From the NCBI GenBank assembly GCA_900547315.1, contig URGI01000050.1, forward strand, positions 1-14,673: a stretch of 14,673 nucleotides of DNA, written 5' to 3'. Below, in pieces: positions 6,281 to 12,695 of this stretch (positions are counted from its first letter, which is position 1; every line of letters begins with the position of its first letter). Source of the DNA: an uncultured Eubacteriales bacterium (GTDB taxonomy: Bacteria > Bacillota > Clostridia > Oscillospirales > Oscillospiraceae). The notes beneath the pieces were generated by a model. It did not search any database and had not been told where the DNA came from. It was given only the letters and a program-made list of their open reading frames with translations. Made by a program: the position numbers and the translations under genes.

Positions 6281-6999
6281 CACTGCATTTGCCGCAGCAT
6301 CTCGCGGCGCAGCCGATCGATTATCTTCTTTTCAAGCCTGCTGATATAGCTCTGCGAGATGCCCATCATGTCAGCCACCTCCTTCTGCGTGTACTCGCCG
6401 GAGCCGGACAGCCCGAAGCGCATGAGGATTATCGTTTTTTCGCGCTCGTTCAGGCAGTCGATGGCCGCCATAAGCATCTGCCGGTCGGCGTCATCTTCCA
6501 GCGGGCGCGACACTTCGTCCTCGTCTGTGCCGAGAATGTCCGAGAGCAGCAGCTCGTTGCCGTCCCAGTCGGTGTTCAGCGGCTCGTCGAAGCTGACCTC
6601 GGTGCGCTGCGAGCTTATCTTGCGCAGATACATCAGGATCTCATTCTCGATGCAGCGCGAGGCGTAGGTCGCAAGCTTTATCTTCTTGCCGGAATTGAAG
6701 GTGTTCACGGCCTTGATAAGCCCGATGGTGCCGATGGATATCAGATCCTCGATGTTGATGCCTGTGTTCTCAAAGCGCTTCGAAATATACACTACAAGGC
6801 GCAGATTGTGCTCGATAAGCTCGCGACGCGCGGCGTCATCGCCGCTTTCCAGCCGGGCGACGCACTCGTCCTCCTCGGCCTTTTCCAGTGGCGGCGGCAG
6901 TGTGTCGCTGCCGCCGATGTAAAAAACCGAGGGCGGCTCCAGACCGAGTATGGACAGGATTCGCTCGCGTAGAAAGAGAATTTGAGGTTTACATAACAT
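6277..6999 (-). CDS. sigE: RNA polymerase sporulation sigma factor SigE (pro-sigma-E)
   Basis: The early mother-cell sigma factor (240 aa, against 239 in B. subtilis), made as an inactive precursor. The pro-sequence is about 26 residues, and the conserved processing site SVFYIGGSDTLPPPL is at residues 24-38; by analogy cleavage falls next to Y27. Region 2 is nearly identical to the family (HNLRLVVYISKRFENTGI; then IEDLISIGTIGLIKAVNT at 83-100; KLATYASRCIENEILMYLR at 108-126). Region 4 with its helix-turn-helix ends the protein (TQKEVADMMGISQSYISRL at 204-222). The ATG at 6999 has AAGGAG six bases upstream. It lies 33 bases after spoIIGA, the classic spoIIG operon. In many spore formers sigG follows; here sdaAB follows instead. 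Confidence 0.97.
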   Translation of the reverse strand: MLCKPQILFLRERILSILGLEPPSVFYIGGSDTLPPPLEKAEEDECVARLESGDDAARRELIEHNLRLVVYISKRFENTGINIEDLISIGTIGLIKAVNTFNSGKKIKLATYASRCIENEILMYLRKISSQRTEVSFDEPLNTDWDGNELLLSDILGTDEDEVSRPLEDDADRQMLMAAIDCLNEREKTIILMRFGLSGSGEYTQKEVADMMGISQSYISRLEKKIIDRLRREMLRQMQC

Positions 7000-7032
7000 G
7001 AATAGCTCCTTTTTAAAACTCAGTTCCGACAG

Positions 7033-7842
7033 TCATATGACGGCCTCAAAGCCGTCCCCCTGAAGCTCCGGCGACACTGCGGCCAGCAGCTCCGCGCGCG
7101 TCTCGCCGCCGACGGTCAATGCGTCCGGGCGGAAGGCCGCCAGCAGTCCCGCGCCGCCGACGGCGGAATACGGTATCAGGCGGAACCTGCCCGCAAGCTC
7201 CGGGAACCGCGCGGCACGCTCGACAAGCTCCACGGCGGGGCAGGCGGCAAGGCCGGGGTAGTCCGCGAAAACGGGCGAGAGGGCGTGCGCCGAGACGACC
7301 ATGACCTCCATGCCGCTGACCGGGTCGAAGAGGGAATTGCCGGTGTCGAGCAGCGCCATGAACCGCGCCTCACGCCTCAGAAACCGAAGCTCCACGGCGA
7401 CGCGCTTTTCCTCCGCAAGCCTTGCGCGGCGGCGGAAAATCAGGCTCAGCCCGGCGTAGCACAGCGCGAAGGCCGGGACGAACACCGCAAGCGGCATCGG
7501 GGCACTTCCGCCCGCTCCCGCGGATATCGACATCGCCCACAGCGCCCCGCCGAACGCGGCGGACACCGCCAGAAACACCGCACAGCAGCGCATCGGCCGC
7601 TTCTCGCGCCCGTAGGCCACGAGCGACATCAGCGCCGCGGCGGCGAGCTTCCCAGGCCACGAGGCGAGAAAGCCCAGCCCCGGCAGGTACACCGCCACGG
7701 AATACGCCGCGCCGAGCAGCGCCGCGAGGACGTAGCGCCGCCGCCGGAGGTATAGCCCGCATATCCGCGCCGAGGCGAGGCACAGCAGATAGTCCACGCC
7801 GAGGTTCAGAAAAAACAGACTGTCTATGTAGATTACTTCCAT
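7033..7842 (-). CDS. spoIIGA: Sporulation sigma-E factor processing peptidase SpoIIGA
   Basis: The membrane-bound aspartic-type protease (269 aa) that cleaves pro-sigma-E at the septum in response to SpoIIR from the forespore. The N-terminal half carries about five hydrophobic segments (residues 1-30, 37-58, 64-77, 86-104 and 117-136). The soluble C-terminal half holds the catalytic DTGNSL motif (D166) and the conserved RLIPYSAVGGAGLLAAFRPD (221-240). I start it at the ATG at 7842, giving the typical N-terminus MEVIYIDSLFFLNL. The frame continues upstream to 7980, but the extra residues are polar and run across the divergent promoter region. No Shine-Dalgarno sequence precedes this ATG at normal spacing, while a TATAAT lies six bases upstream, so translation may be leaderless. 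It is followed by sigE. Confidence 0.93.
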   Translation of the reverse strand: MEVIYIDSLFFLNLGVDYLLCLASARICGLYLRRRRYVLAALLGAAYSVAVYLPGLGFLASWPGKLAAAALMSLVAYGREKRPMRCCAVFLAVSAAFGGALWAMSISAGAGGSAPMPLAVFVPAFALCYAGLSLIFRRRARLAEEKRVAVELRFLRREARFMALLDTGNSLFDPVSGMEVMVVSAHALSPVFADYPGLAACPAVELVERAARFPELAGRFRLIPYSAVGGAGLLAAFRPDALTVGGETRAELLAAVSPELQGDGFEAVI

Positions 7843-7848
7843 ACGGCA

Positions 7849-7896
7849 ATTATATGCCCCGCGCCGCGCATAATTTGTCATTTGGGAATTGTCAAA
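7849..7896 (-). promoter_or_regulatory. Candidate Spo0A-type spoIIGA promoter with 0A-like boxes
   Basis: On the minus strand, ATGACA (7881-7876) and TATAAT (7854-7849) are 21 bases apart. This is too wide for ordinary sigma-A recognition but close to the 22-base spacing established for the Spo0A-activated spoIIG promoter of B. subtilis. Two TTGTCA repeats (7875-7880 and 7889-7894) lie at about -33 to -53 from the expected start; the second reads TTGTCAAA, one base from the 0A box TTGTCGAA. Confidence 0.5.
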
Positions 7897-7917
7897 ACGG
7901 AGAGGCTGTGGTAAAAT
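7889..7917 (+). promoter_or_regulatory. Promoter of the transporter-pyrH operon
   Basis: TTGTCA (7889-7894) and TAAAAT (7912-7917) are spaced by 17 bases, each matching consensus at five of six positions. The expected start is near 7924. The -35 coincides with the better 0A-like box of the divergent spoIIGA promoter, so one bound protein could affect both directions. Confidence 0.65.
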
Positions 7918-7957
7918 CATTTGGAATGTATATAGGTGAAAGGAAGTTTTTCTAGCA

Positions 7958-8869
7958 ATGTGGTTCTGGTTTGCGGTCATTGCGCTTCTCTGCTGGAGCG
8001 GCTCTGACCTGTTTTCAAAGATCGGCTGTCAGGATGAGAAGGACAAATACTCCCATCTCAAGATGGTCACGGCGGTCGGTATCGTGATGGGTCTGCACGC
8101 GGCGTATGAGATATTCATCGGCGGCGTGGAGATTAATCTGGAAGTTATCCTGACGTATCTGCCCGTGTCGGCACTGTACATAGTGTCGATGGCGGTGGGA
8201 TATCTGGGGCTTAGATATATCGAGCTTTCGATATCCTCCCCGATATGCAACAGCTCCGGCGCGATAGTCGCGGTGCTGACGATAATCACCGTCGGCATCG
8301 GGGACGAGGTGCCGCCCGTGGCGCTTGTCGCTGTGGCGCTCGTGTGCATCGGCGTTATCGGGCTTGGCTTTACCGAGGCGAACGAGGACGAGGAGCTTCG
8401 CCGCGCAAGGCAGGACGCTAGCAACCGGCACTACGCCAAGAGCTGGATCGCCATATTTATCCCGATAGTCTATTGCCTGCTTGACGCGCTCGGCACCTTT
8501 GCCGACAGCCGCGTTTTGGAGATAATCAATGAGGACTCCGCGAACGTCGCCTACGAGCTGACCTTCCTTGTCGTCGGCCTCGTGTCGCTGTTCTATGTCA
8601 CGGTCGTGAAGAAGCAGCGCCTTGTCGCAAAGCAGGAAGTGCCGAAGTACACCGGCGCGATATTCGAGACCATCGGCCAGTTCTTCTATATCTACGCCCT
8701 TGCCGACACCGAGCACGTCGCCTTTGCCGCACCGATTATCTCCTCCTACTGCGTGGCCTCCGTTGTATGGGGTCGGATATTCCTGAAGGAAAAGCTATCG
8801 AAGAAGCATTATCTGTGCATCCTCGCGGTCGTTATCGGCATCGTGATAATGGGCATACTTGATATATAA
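7958..8869 (+). CDS. DMT/EamA-type membrane transporter
   Basis: A 303-aa polytopic membrane protein with about ten hydrophobic segments arranged as two similar five-helix halves, each carrying an EamA-like pattern (first half from WFWFAVIALLCWSGSDLFSK; second from SWIAIFIPIVYCLLDALGTF, about residue 163). A charged cytoplasmic loop, EANEDEELRRARQDASNR, separates the halves. This fits the drug/metabolite transporter superfamily, whose members export or exchange small metabolites; the substrate is not deducible. The ATG follows AGGAAG at 7941-7946, with spacing slightly long at 11 bases. The gene ends 12 bases before pyrH and shares its promoter, so it is in an operon with UMP kinase, an association I do not recall as standard. 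Transcription diverges from spoIIGA. Confidence 0.85.
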   Translation: MWFWFAVIALLCWSGSDLFSKIGCQDEKDKYSHLKMVTAVGIVMGLHAAYEIFIGGVEINLEVILTYLPVSALYIVSMAVGYLGLRYIELSISSPICNSSGAIVAVLTIITVGIGDEVPPVALVAVALVCIGVIGLGFTEANEDEELRRARQDASNRHYAKSWIAIFIPIVYCLLDALGTFADSRVLEIINEDSANVAYELTFLVVGLVSLFYVTVVKKQRLVAKQEVPKYTGAIFETIGQFFYIYALADTEHVAFAAPIISSYCVASVVWGRIFLKEKLSKKHYLCILAVVIGIVIMGILDI

Positions 8870-8881
8870 AGGAGAAGCGAT

Positions 8882-9592
8882 ATGGATCCTGTTTACAAGC
8901 GCGTCGTACTCAAGATAAGCGGAGAGGCTCTCGCCGGGGAGAAGCATACCGGCTTCGATTTCGACTTTGTGTCCAAGGTCTGCGCGACGGTCAAAAAGTG
9001 CGCGGAGATGGGCGTCGAGGTCGGCATCGTCATCGGCGGCGGCAACTTCTGGCGCGGCGTCAAGGACGGCGCGGGCAAGGTCGAGCGCGTCAGCGCCGAC
9101 AGGATGGGTATGCTTGCAACCTGCATGAACTGCCTTGCGGTGTGCGATGTGTTCCGCCAGATGGGCGCGAAGGCCAGAGTTATGACCGCAGTTGACATTC
9201 AGGGCGTCGGCGAGCGGTACGACACGAGAAAGAGCATCGAATACATGCAGCAGGGCGAGATAGTCCTGTTTGCGGGCGGCAGCGGCGCGCCGTTTTTCTC
9301 CACCGATACCGCGGCGGTGCTGCGCGCGGCGGAGATACATGCCGACGCGATACTCCTTGCGAAGAACATAGACGGCGTCTATTCCGCCGACCCGCGCGTC
9401 GACGCGAGTGCCGTGAAGTTTGATGAGATAAGCTATGACGAGGTGCTGGCGCGGCATCTCGCGGTCATGGATACGACCGCGACGAGCCTTGCCATGGATA
9501 ACGACATCCCGGTCATCGTGTTCGCGCTGGCGGAGCCGGAGAATATCGTCCGCGTCCTCGGCGGGGAAAAGCTCGGTACGCTGGTGAAGTGA
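8882..9592 (+). CDS. pyrH: UMP kinase
   Basis: UMP kinase (236 aa), which phosphorylates UMP to UDP with ATP in pyrimidine nucleotide synthesis; a cytoplasmic hexamer of the amino-acid kinase fold. Family motifs in order: LKISGEALAG (near residue 10), the glycine-rich nucleotide loop IVIGGGNFWRG (about 49-59), ADRMGMLAT (UMP-binding region), the FFSTDTAAVLRAAEI segment, and the C-terminal NIDGVYSADP. A good ribosome binding site, AAGGAGAAG, sits between the stop of the upstream transporter gene and this ATG. Length is normal. The family's usual partners are separated: tsf lies 7 kb upstream and frr is not downstream. Three Cys in TCMNCLAVCD are unusual but lie in a variable part. Confidence 0.96.
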   Translation: MDPVYKRVVLKISGEALAGEKHTGFDFDFVSKVCATVKKCAEMGVEVGIVIGGGNFWRGVKDGAGKVERVSADRMGMLATCMNCLAVCDVFRQMGAKARVMTAVDIQGVGERYDTRKSIEYMQQGEIVLFAGGSGAPFFSTDTAAVLRAAEIHADAILLAKNIDGVYSADPRVDASAVKFDEISYDEVLARHLAVMDTTATSLAMDNDIPVIVFALAEPENIVRVLGGEKLGTLVK

Positions 9593-9636
9593 AGGATTGA
9601 AGCAGAGGGGAAAAGAAAGGGCAGAGTGAATAACCT

Positions 9637-9758
9637 GTCATTGCGAGGAGCGAAGCGACGTGGCAATCCGTTCTTCTTGCACATAACGCTTATTCTATCT
9701 GCGTTGTGTAGGGGATGCGGATTCCCACGACTGGTGTGCGCACCGGTCTCGGAATGAC
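9637..9758. repeat. Composite palindromic repeat, copy 1 (two inverted units)
   Basis: Unit 1 (9637-9670) begins GTCATTGCGAGG and ends CGTGGCAATCCG. Unit 2 (9714-9758) lies on the other strand with the same end motifs, GTCATTCCGAG and CGTGGGAATCCGC, around a GGTG-TGCG-CACC hairpin. A variable spacer of about 43 bases lies between them. The same composite, inverted, occurs at 14356-14480. Each unit can fold on itself through ATTGC/GCAAT or ATTCC/GGAAT. Confidence 0.8.
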
Positions 9759-9871
9759 AGAGGTCTTCTTTACATTGCCTTGTCTTTTCCCTAATGGCAC
9801 TCTTTCAACACCGGTGACCCCTTCGGCGCTTCGTGCCACTGTCTCGCTGCGGCTCGGTCACGGCGCGGCTC

Positions 9872-9919
9872 TGACATGCCCCGGCATGTCATTCACTACC
9901 GCGCCGCCGCTTCGCTACC
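9872..9919. repeat. Palindromic repeat D, copy 1
   Basis: A near-perfect hairpin, TGACATGCC with GGCATGTCA (9872-9880 and 9883-9891), is followed by a conserved 28-base tail to 9919. The whole 48-base element recurs inverted at 14624-14672, with one substitution and one inserted base. Confidence 0.8.
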
Positions 9920-9950
9920 CTAGAAGGGGCAGCGCTCCGCGGCGAAGATT
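9918..9950 (+). repeat. Short dispersed repeat E, copy 1
   Basis: A 33-base segment (CCCTAGAAGGGGCAGCGCT onward) recurs in the same orientation at 14571-14603 with three differences. It begins with a short CCCT/AGGGG hairpin. Confidence 0.75.
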
Positions 9951-9995
9951 CAACAGCGCCGATTCCAAAGCGGGGACATGACGCAAAACCAGGGC

Positions 9996-10024
9996 TGGTC
10001 AAAGCGAAATATATGTGTTATAAT
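9996..10024 (+). promoter_or_regulatory. Promoter of the M18 peptidase operon
   Basis: TATAAT at 10019-10024 is preceded by TG one base upstream (extended -10, TGTTATAAT), with TGGTCA at 9996-10001 as a weak -35 at 17-base spacing. Transcription would start near 10031, giving a leader of under 30 bases that contains the GGGAG ribosome binding site. Confidence 0.65.
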
Positions 10025-10058
10025 ATATTTTCCAAAACTATGTTCAGGGAGAATCGCC

Positions 10059-11360
10059 ATGAATGATATAAATAAACAGCTGATAGACTTTATCTCTGCG
10101 AGTCCCAGCGCTTATCACACGGTCGAGAACGTCCGGCGCGAGCTGGATGCCGCCGGCTACACGGAGCTTTTCGAGGGCGACGACTGGAGCGTCACCGCGC
10201 CGGGCAAGTACTATGTCCGCCGCAACGGTTCCTCCATTATCGCGCTGCGCCTGCCGAAGCCGGATTTCCGCGGCTTCATGGTCATGGCCGCGCACAGCGA
10301 TTCGCCGTCGTTCAAGATCAAGTGGAACTCTGACGTCAAGGCAGCCGGAATGTACACCATGCTCAATGTTGAAAAATACGGCGGGATGCTGTGCTCCACA
10401 TGGCTCGACCGCCCCCTCTCCGTCGCGGGGCGCGCTATAGTCGCAGAGGGCGGGCGAATGGTGTCCAGACTCGTGAACGTCGACCGCGACCTCGCGGTCA
10501 TACCGAACGTCGCAATACATATGGACAGAAGCGCCAACGACGGCAAGAGCTACAACGCGAACGTCGATATGCTGCCGCTCATCGGCTCCGCGGAGCTGAA
10601 AACCGGCTTCAAGGCCATCGTCGCGCAGAGCCTCGGTGTCGCCGAGGACGCGCTGCTCGCGGGCGACCTGATCCTCTACCCGCGCGAACGCGGCTGCGTC
10701 TGGGGCGCGGAGAACGAGTTCGTCTCCTCCGCGCGGCTTGACGACCTCCAGTGCGTTTACGGCTGCCTGCGCGGCCTGCTCGACGCCGCCGACGGCGAGA
10801 GCGCCGCAGTGCTCAGCGTGTTCGACAACGAAGAGGTCGGCAGCGGGACGAAGCAGGGCGCGGATTCCAGTTTCCTTGAGGATGTGCTGTGCCGCGTGAG
10901 CGCCGCGCTCGGCCGCAGCGACGTGCAGTACCGCGCGCTGCTGACCAACAGCTTCATGGTGTCCGCCGACAACGCCCACGCCGTGCACCCGAACCATCCC
11001 GAGTACGCCGACCGCAACGACCGGCCGGAGATGAACAAGGGCATCGTCATAAAGCATAACGCGAACCAACGCTATACGACCGACGCTGTCTCCGCCGCCG
11101 CGTTCGAGGCGGTGTGCCGCCGCGCGGAAGTTCCGGTGCAGAGCTTCACCAACCGCGCCGACATCGCGGGCGGCTCCACGCTTGGGCATATCAGCGCCGC
11201 GCATGTCTCTATAAACACGGTCGATATCGGCCTTGCGCAGCTCGCGATGCATTCCGCGTATGAGACCGCCGGAGCGAAGGACACCGAGTACCTCGCCGCC
11301 GCCGCGCGCGAATTCTTCGGCAGCAGCTTTACCCAGCGCGGCGAAATTACGGAAATTTGA
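10059..11360 (+). CDS. M18 family aminopeptidase (aspartyl aminopeptidase family)
   Basis: A 433-aa di-zinc aminopeptidase of family M18, predicted cytoplasmic, which removes N-terminal (typically acidic) residues from peptides. Metal and catalytic positions are recognisable: AAHSDSP (H79, D81), LDD (D228-D229), DNEEVGSGTKQGA (E258, E259), SADNAHAVHPN (D304) and the C-terminal AMHSAYE (H398). Other family motifs are TWLDRPLSVAGR (114-125) and IAGGSTLGHISA (369-380). The ATG at 10059 follows AGGGAGA; the longer frame from 9978 would cover the promoter and is rejected. Length matches the family. It is first in an operon: the next gene begins 17 bases after the stop. I give no symbol because prokaryotic M18 naming is inconsistent. 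Confidence 0.93.
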   Translation: MNDINKQLIDFISASPSAYHTVENVRRELDAAGYTELFEGDDWSVTAPGKYYVRRNGSSIIALRLPKPDFRGFMVMAAHSDSPSFKIKWNSDVKAAGMYTMLNVEKYGGMLCSTWLDRPLSVAGRAIVAEGGRMVSRLVNVDRDLAVIPNVAIHMDRSANDGKSYNANVDMLPLIGSAELKTGFKAIVAQSLGVAEDALLAGDLILYPRERGCVWGAENEFVSSARLDDLQCVYGCLRGLLDAADGESAAVLSVFDNEEVGSGTKQGADSSFLEDVLCRVSAALGRSDVQYRALLTNSFMVSADNAHAVHPNHPEYADRNDRPEMNKGIVIKHNANQRYTTDAVSAAAFEAVCRRAEVPVQSFTNRADIAGGSTLGHISAAHVSINTVDIGLAQLAMHSAYETAGAKDTEYLAAAAREFFGSSFTQRGEITEI

Positions 11361-11377
11361 AAGATCAGGGATAGGAC

Positions 11378-12673
11378 ATGAGAGAGAAGATAAGCAGATT
11401 TCTTGCGATACTGCTGTGCGCGGCGCTGATCATAGCGCTGCCCTGCGCGGCGTTTGCCGACGGGGAGGACGGCGGCGAAACGCCTGTTGATCCGGCTCCG
11501 GTCGCCCCCACGCCTGCGGAAACCGAAGCCCCCGTTGAGCCGACCTCCGCTCCGGAGCAGACACCAGCGCCGGAGCAAAGCTCCGCCCCGGCGTACACCG
11601 TGCCGGAGGAGCAGGTGGACGAGGTCATTGTCACTGCCGAGACCGTGGAGGACGGCGTGCTGGATTCCGACGAGCTGAAGGAGCTGATAGAGAACTTTCT
11701 CGACGAGCGCGGCATAGCGCACGACCGCTTCCGCCTCGGCTACACCTACACCGGCACCAACGAGACATGGTATTATAACGGCGACGTGTGGAGCTACAGC
11801 GCGAGCGTGTACAAGCTGCCGCTGATGATGATGCTTGCGCAGAAGGTAGCAAACGGCGAGTTGAAACAGGACGACAAGGTCTGCGGCGTTGATCTTACAT
11901 ATGCCGAGACCTCCGTGCTGACCTACTCGAACAACGACTACGCCCATGTGATGATACATTATTTCGACTCCGAACAGGACTACCGCGAGCAGCAGGTCAA
12001 AATGTCTGACGTGCCGGTCGAGGATATTCCGGAGCGGTATTATATCAGCAGCCATTTTTCGCCGCGCTTCGTGATCGGCGTGCTGCGCAATCTATATGAG
12101 AACCCCGACCAGTTCCCGAACATAGTGGAGTGCCTCAAGGTGGCGACGCCGGGGCAGTACCTCAGCCGGACGCTGGGCGACGAGTACGAGGTGGCGCAGA
12201 AATACGGCGCGTATGAGCAGTTCAACAATATCGCCGGCATCGTCTACATGCCGCATCCGATCCTTATCGCGATAAATACTACCTGGGTCGGCAACGCGGA
12301 GCGGGTGCTGGCCGACGCAGGCAAGCTGCTGGCGGACTACACGCTGACGCTGGACGCGCGGCTCGAGGAGCGCGAGAAGGCCGCAAAAGCAGAGGAGGAG
12401 CGCAAGCTTCAGGAAGAGGAGGCCGAGCGCAAGCGCCTTGAGGAAGCGGCGGCGCAGGCCGAGGAGGAAGCGCGCATCGCCGAGGCGCAGGCTGTTCAGG
12501 AGCAGGCGTTCGCAGAGGAAGCGGCGGCAAATGAGGCCGTTGCCGCGCGCAATCGCGTGATATGCGCAGTTGTTGCGGTCGTTGTGATCGCGGCGGTGAT
12601 TGCCATCGCGGTCATAAGCGGGAAGAAGAAAAAGCGCCGCCGCGCCGCCCATCGCGGCCGCCATTCGGCGTAA
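11378..12673 (+). CDS. Membrane-anchored beta-lactamase-fold protein with coiled-coil stalk
   Basis: A 431-aa exported protein. A signal peptide (1-27, likely cut after CAAFA) leads into a Pro/Glu/Ala-rich linker (29-80). A domain of about residues 95-325 resembles class A beta-lactamase or D,D-peptidase folds: SVYK gives S143xxK146, YSNND gives the SxN motif (S184, N186), and KYG at 275-277 stands where KTG is expected, followed by NNIAGIVYMPHP. Next come a highly charged helical coiled-coil (326-390, Glu/Ala/Lys/Arg heptads), a membrane helix (393-415) and a strongly basic tail (KKKKRRR onward). So the enzyme domain would be outside, held to the membrane by a C-terminal stalk. I see no obvious omega-loop Glu, so a lactamase role is unlikely; a wall-peptide hydrolase or an inactive relative is possible. 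In an operon with neighbours on both sides. Confidence 0.75.
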   Translation: MREKISRFLAILLCAALIIALPCAAFADGEDGGETPVDPAPVAPTPAETEAPVEPTSAPEQTPAPEQSSAPAYTVPEEQVDEVIVTAETVEDGVLDSDELKELIENFLDERGIAHDRFRLGYTYTGTNETWYYNGDVWSYSASVYKLPLMMMLAQKVANGELKQDDKVCGVDLTYAETSVLTYSNNDYAHVMIHYFDSEQDYREQQVKMSDVPVEDIPERYYISSHFSPRFVIGVLRNLYENPDQFPNIVECLKVATPGQYLSRTLGDEYEVAQKYGAYEQFNNIAGIVYMPHPILIAINTTWVGNAERVLADAGKLLADYTLTLDARLEEREKAAKAEEERKLQEEEAERKRLEEAAAQAEEEARIAEAQAVQEQAFAEEAAANEAVAARNRVICAVVAVVVIAAVIAIAVISGKKKKRRRAAHRGRHSA

Positions 12674-12695
12674 ATAAAGCATAGTGGTGATGTAG

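Larger units (their letters stand above)
9593..10058. other. Intergenic repeat cluster between pyrH and the M18 peptidase gene
   Basis: No gene is supported in these 466 bases. Contents in order: purine-rich run (9604-9621); composite palindromic element of two units (9637-9758); a stretch with weak pairings (for example GTGACC at 9814 with GGTCAC at 9856); palindromic element (9872-9919); a short direct-repeat element (9918-9950); promoter (9996-10024). No simple intrinsic terminator follows pyrH, so one of the hairpins may end that transcript. Open frames here are short and read out the repeats. Confidence 0.75.

Noticed and set aside
9593..9980. CRISPR array or tRNA in the repeat-rich gap
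   Set aside because: Repeats are few, inverted and unevenly spaced, with no regular repeat-spacer pattern, and no tRNA arms or CCA-type end were found.
9715..9981. 88-aa plus-strand open frame in the repeat cluster
   Set aside because: It only translates palindromic repeats and has no ribosome binding site.
10044..11252. 402-aa minus-strand open frame opposite the M18 peptidase gene
   Set aside because: Shadow frame with His/Val/Arg-rich composition; the plus strand has all M18 metal-site motifs.
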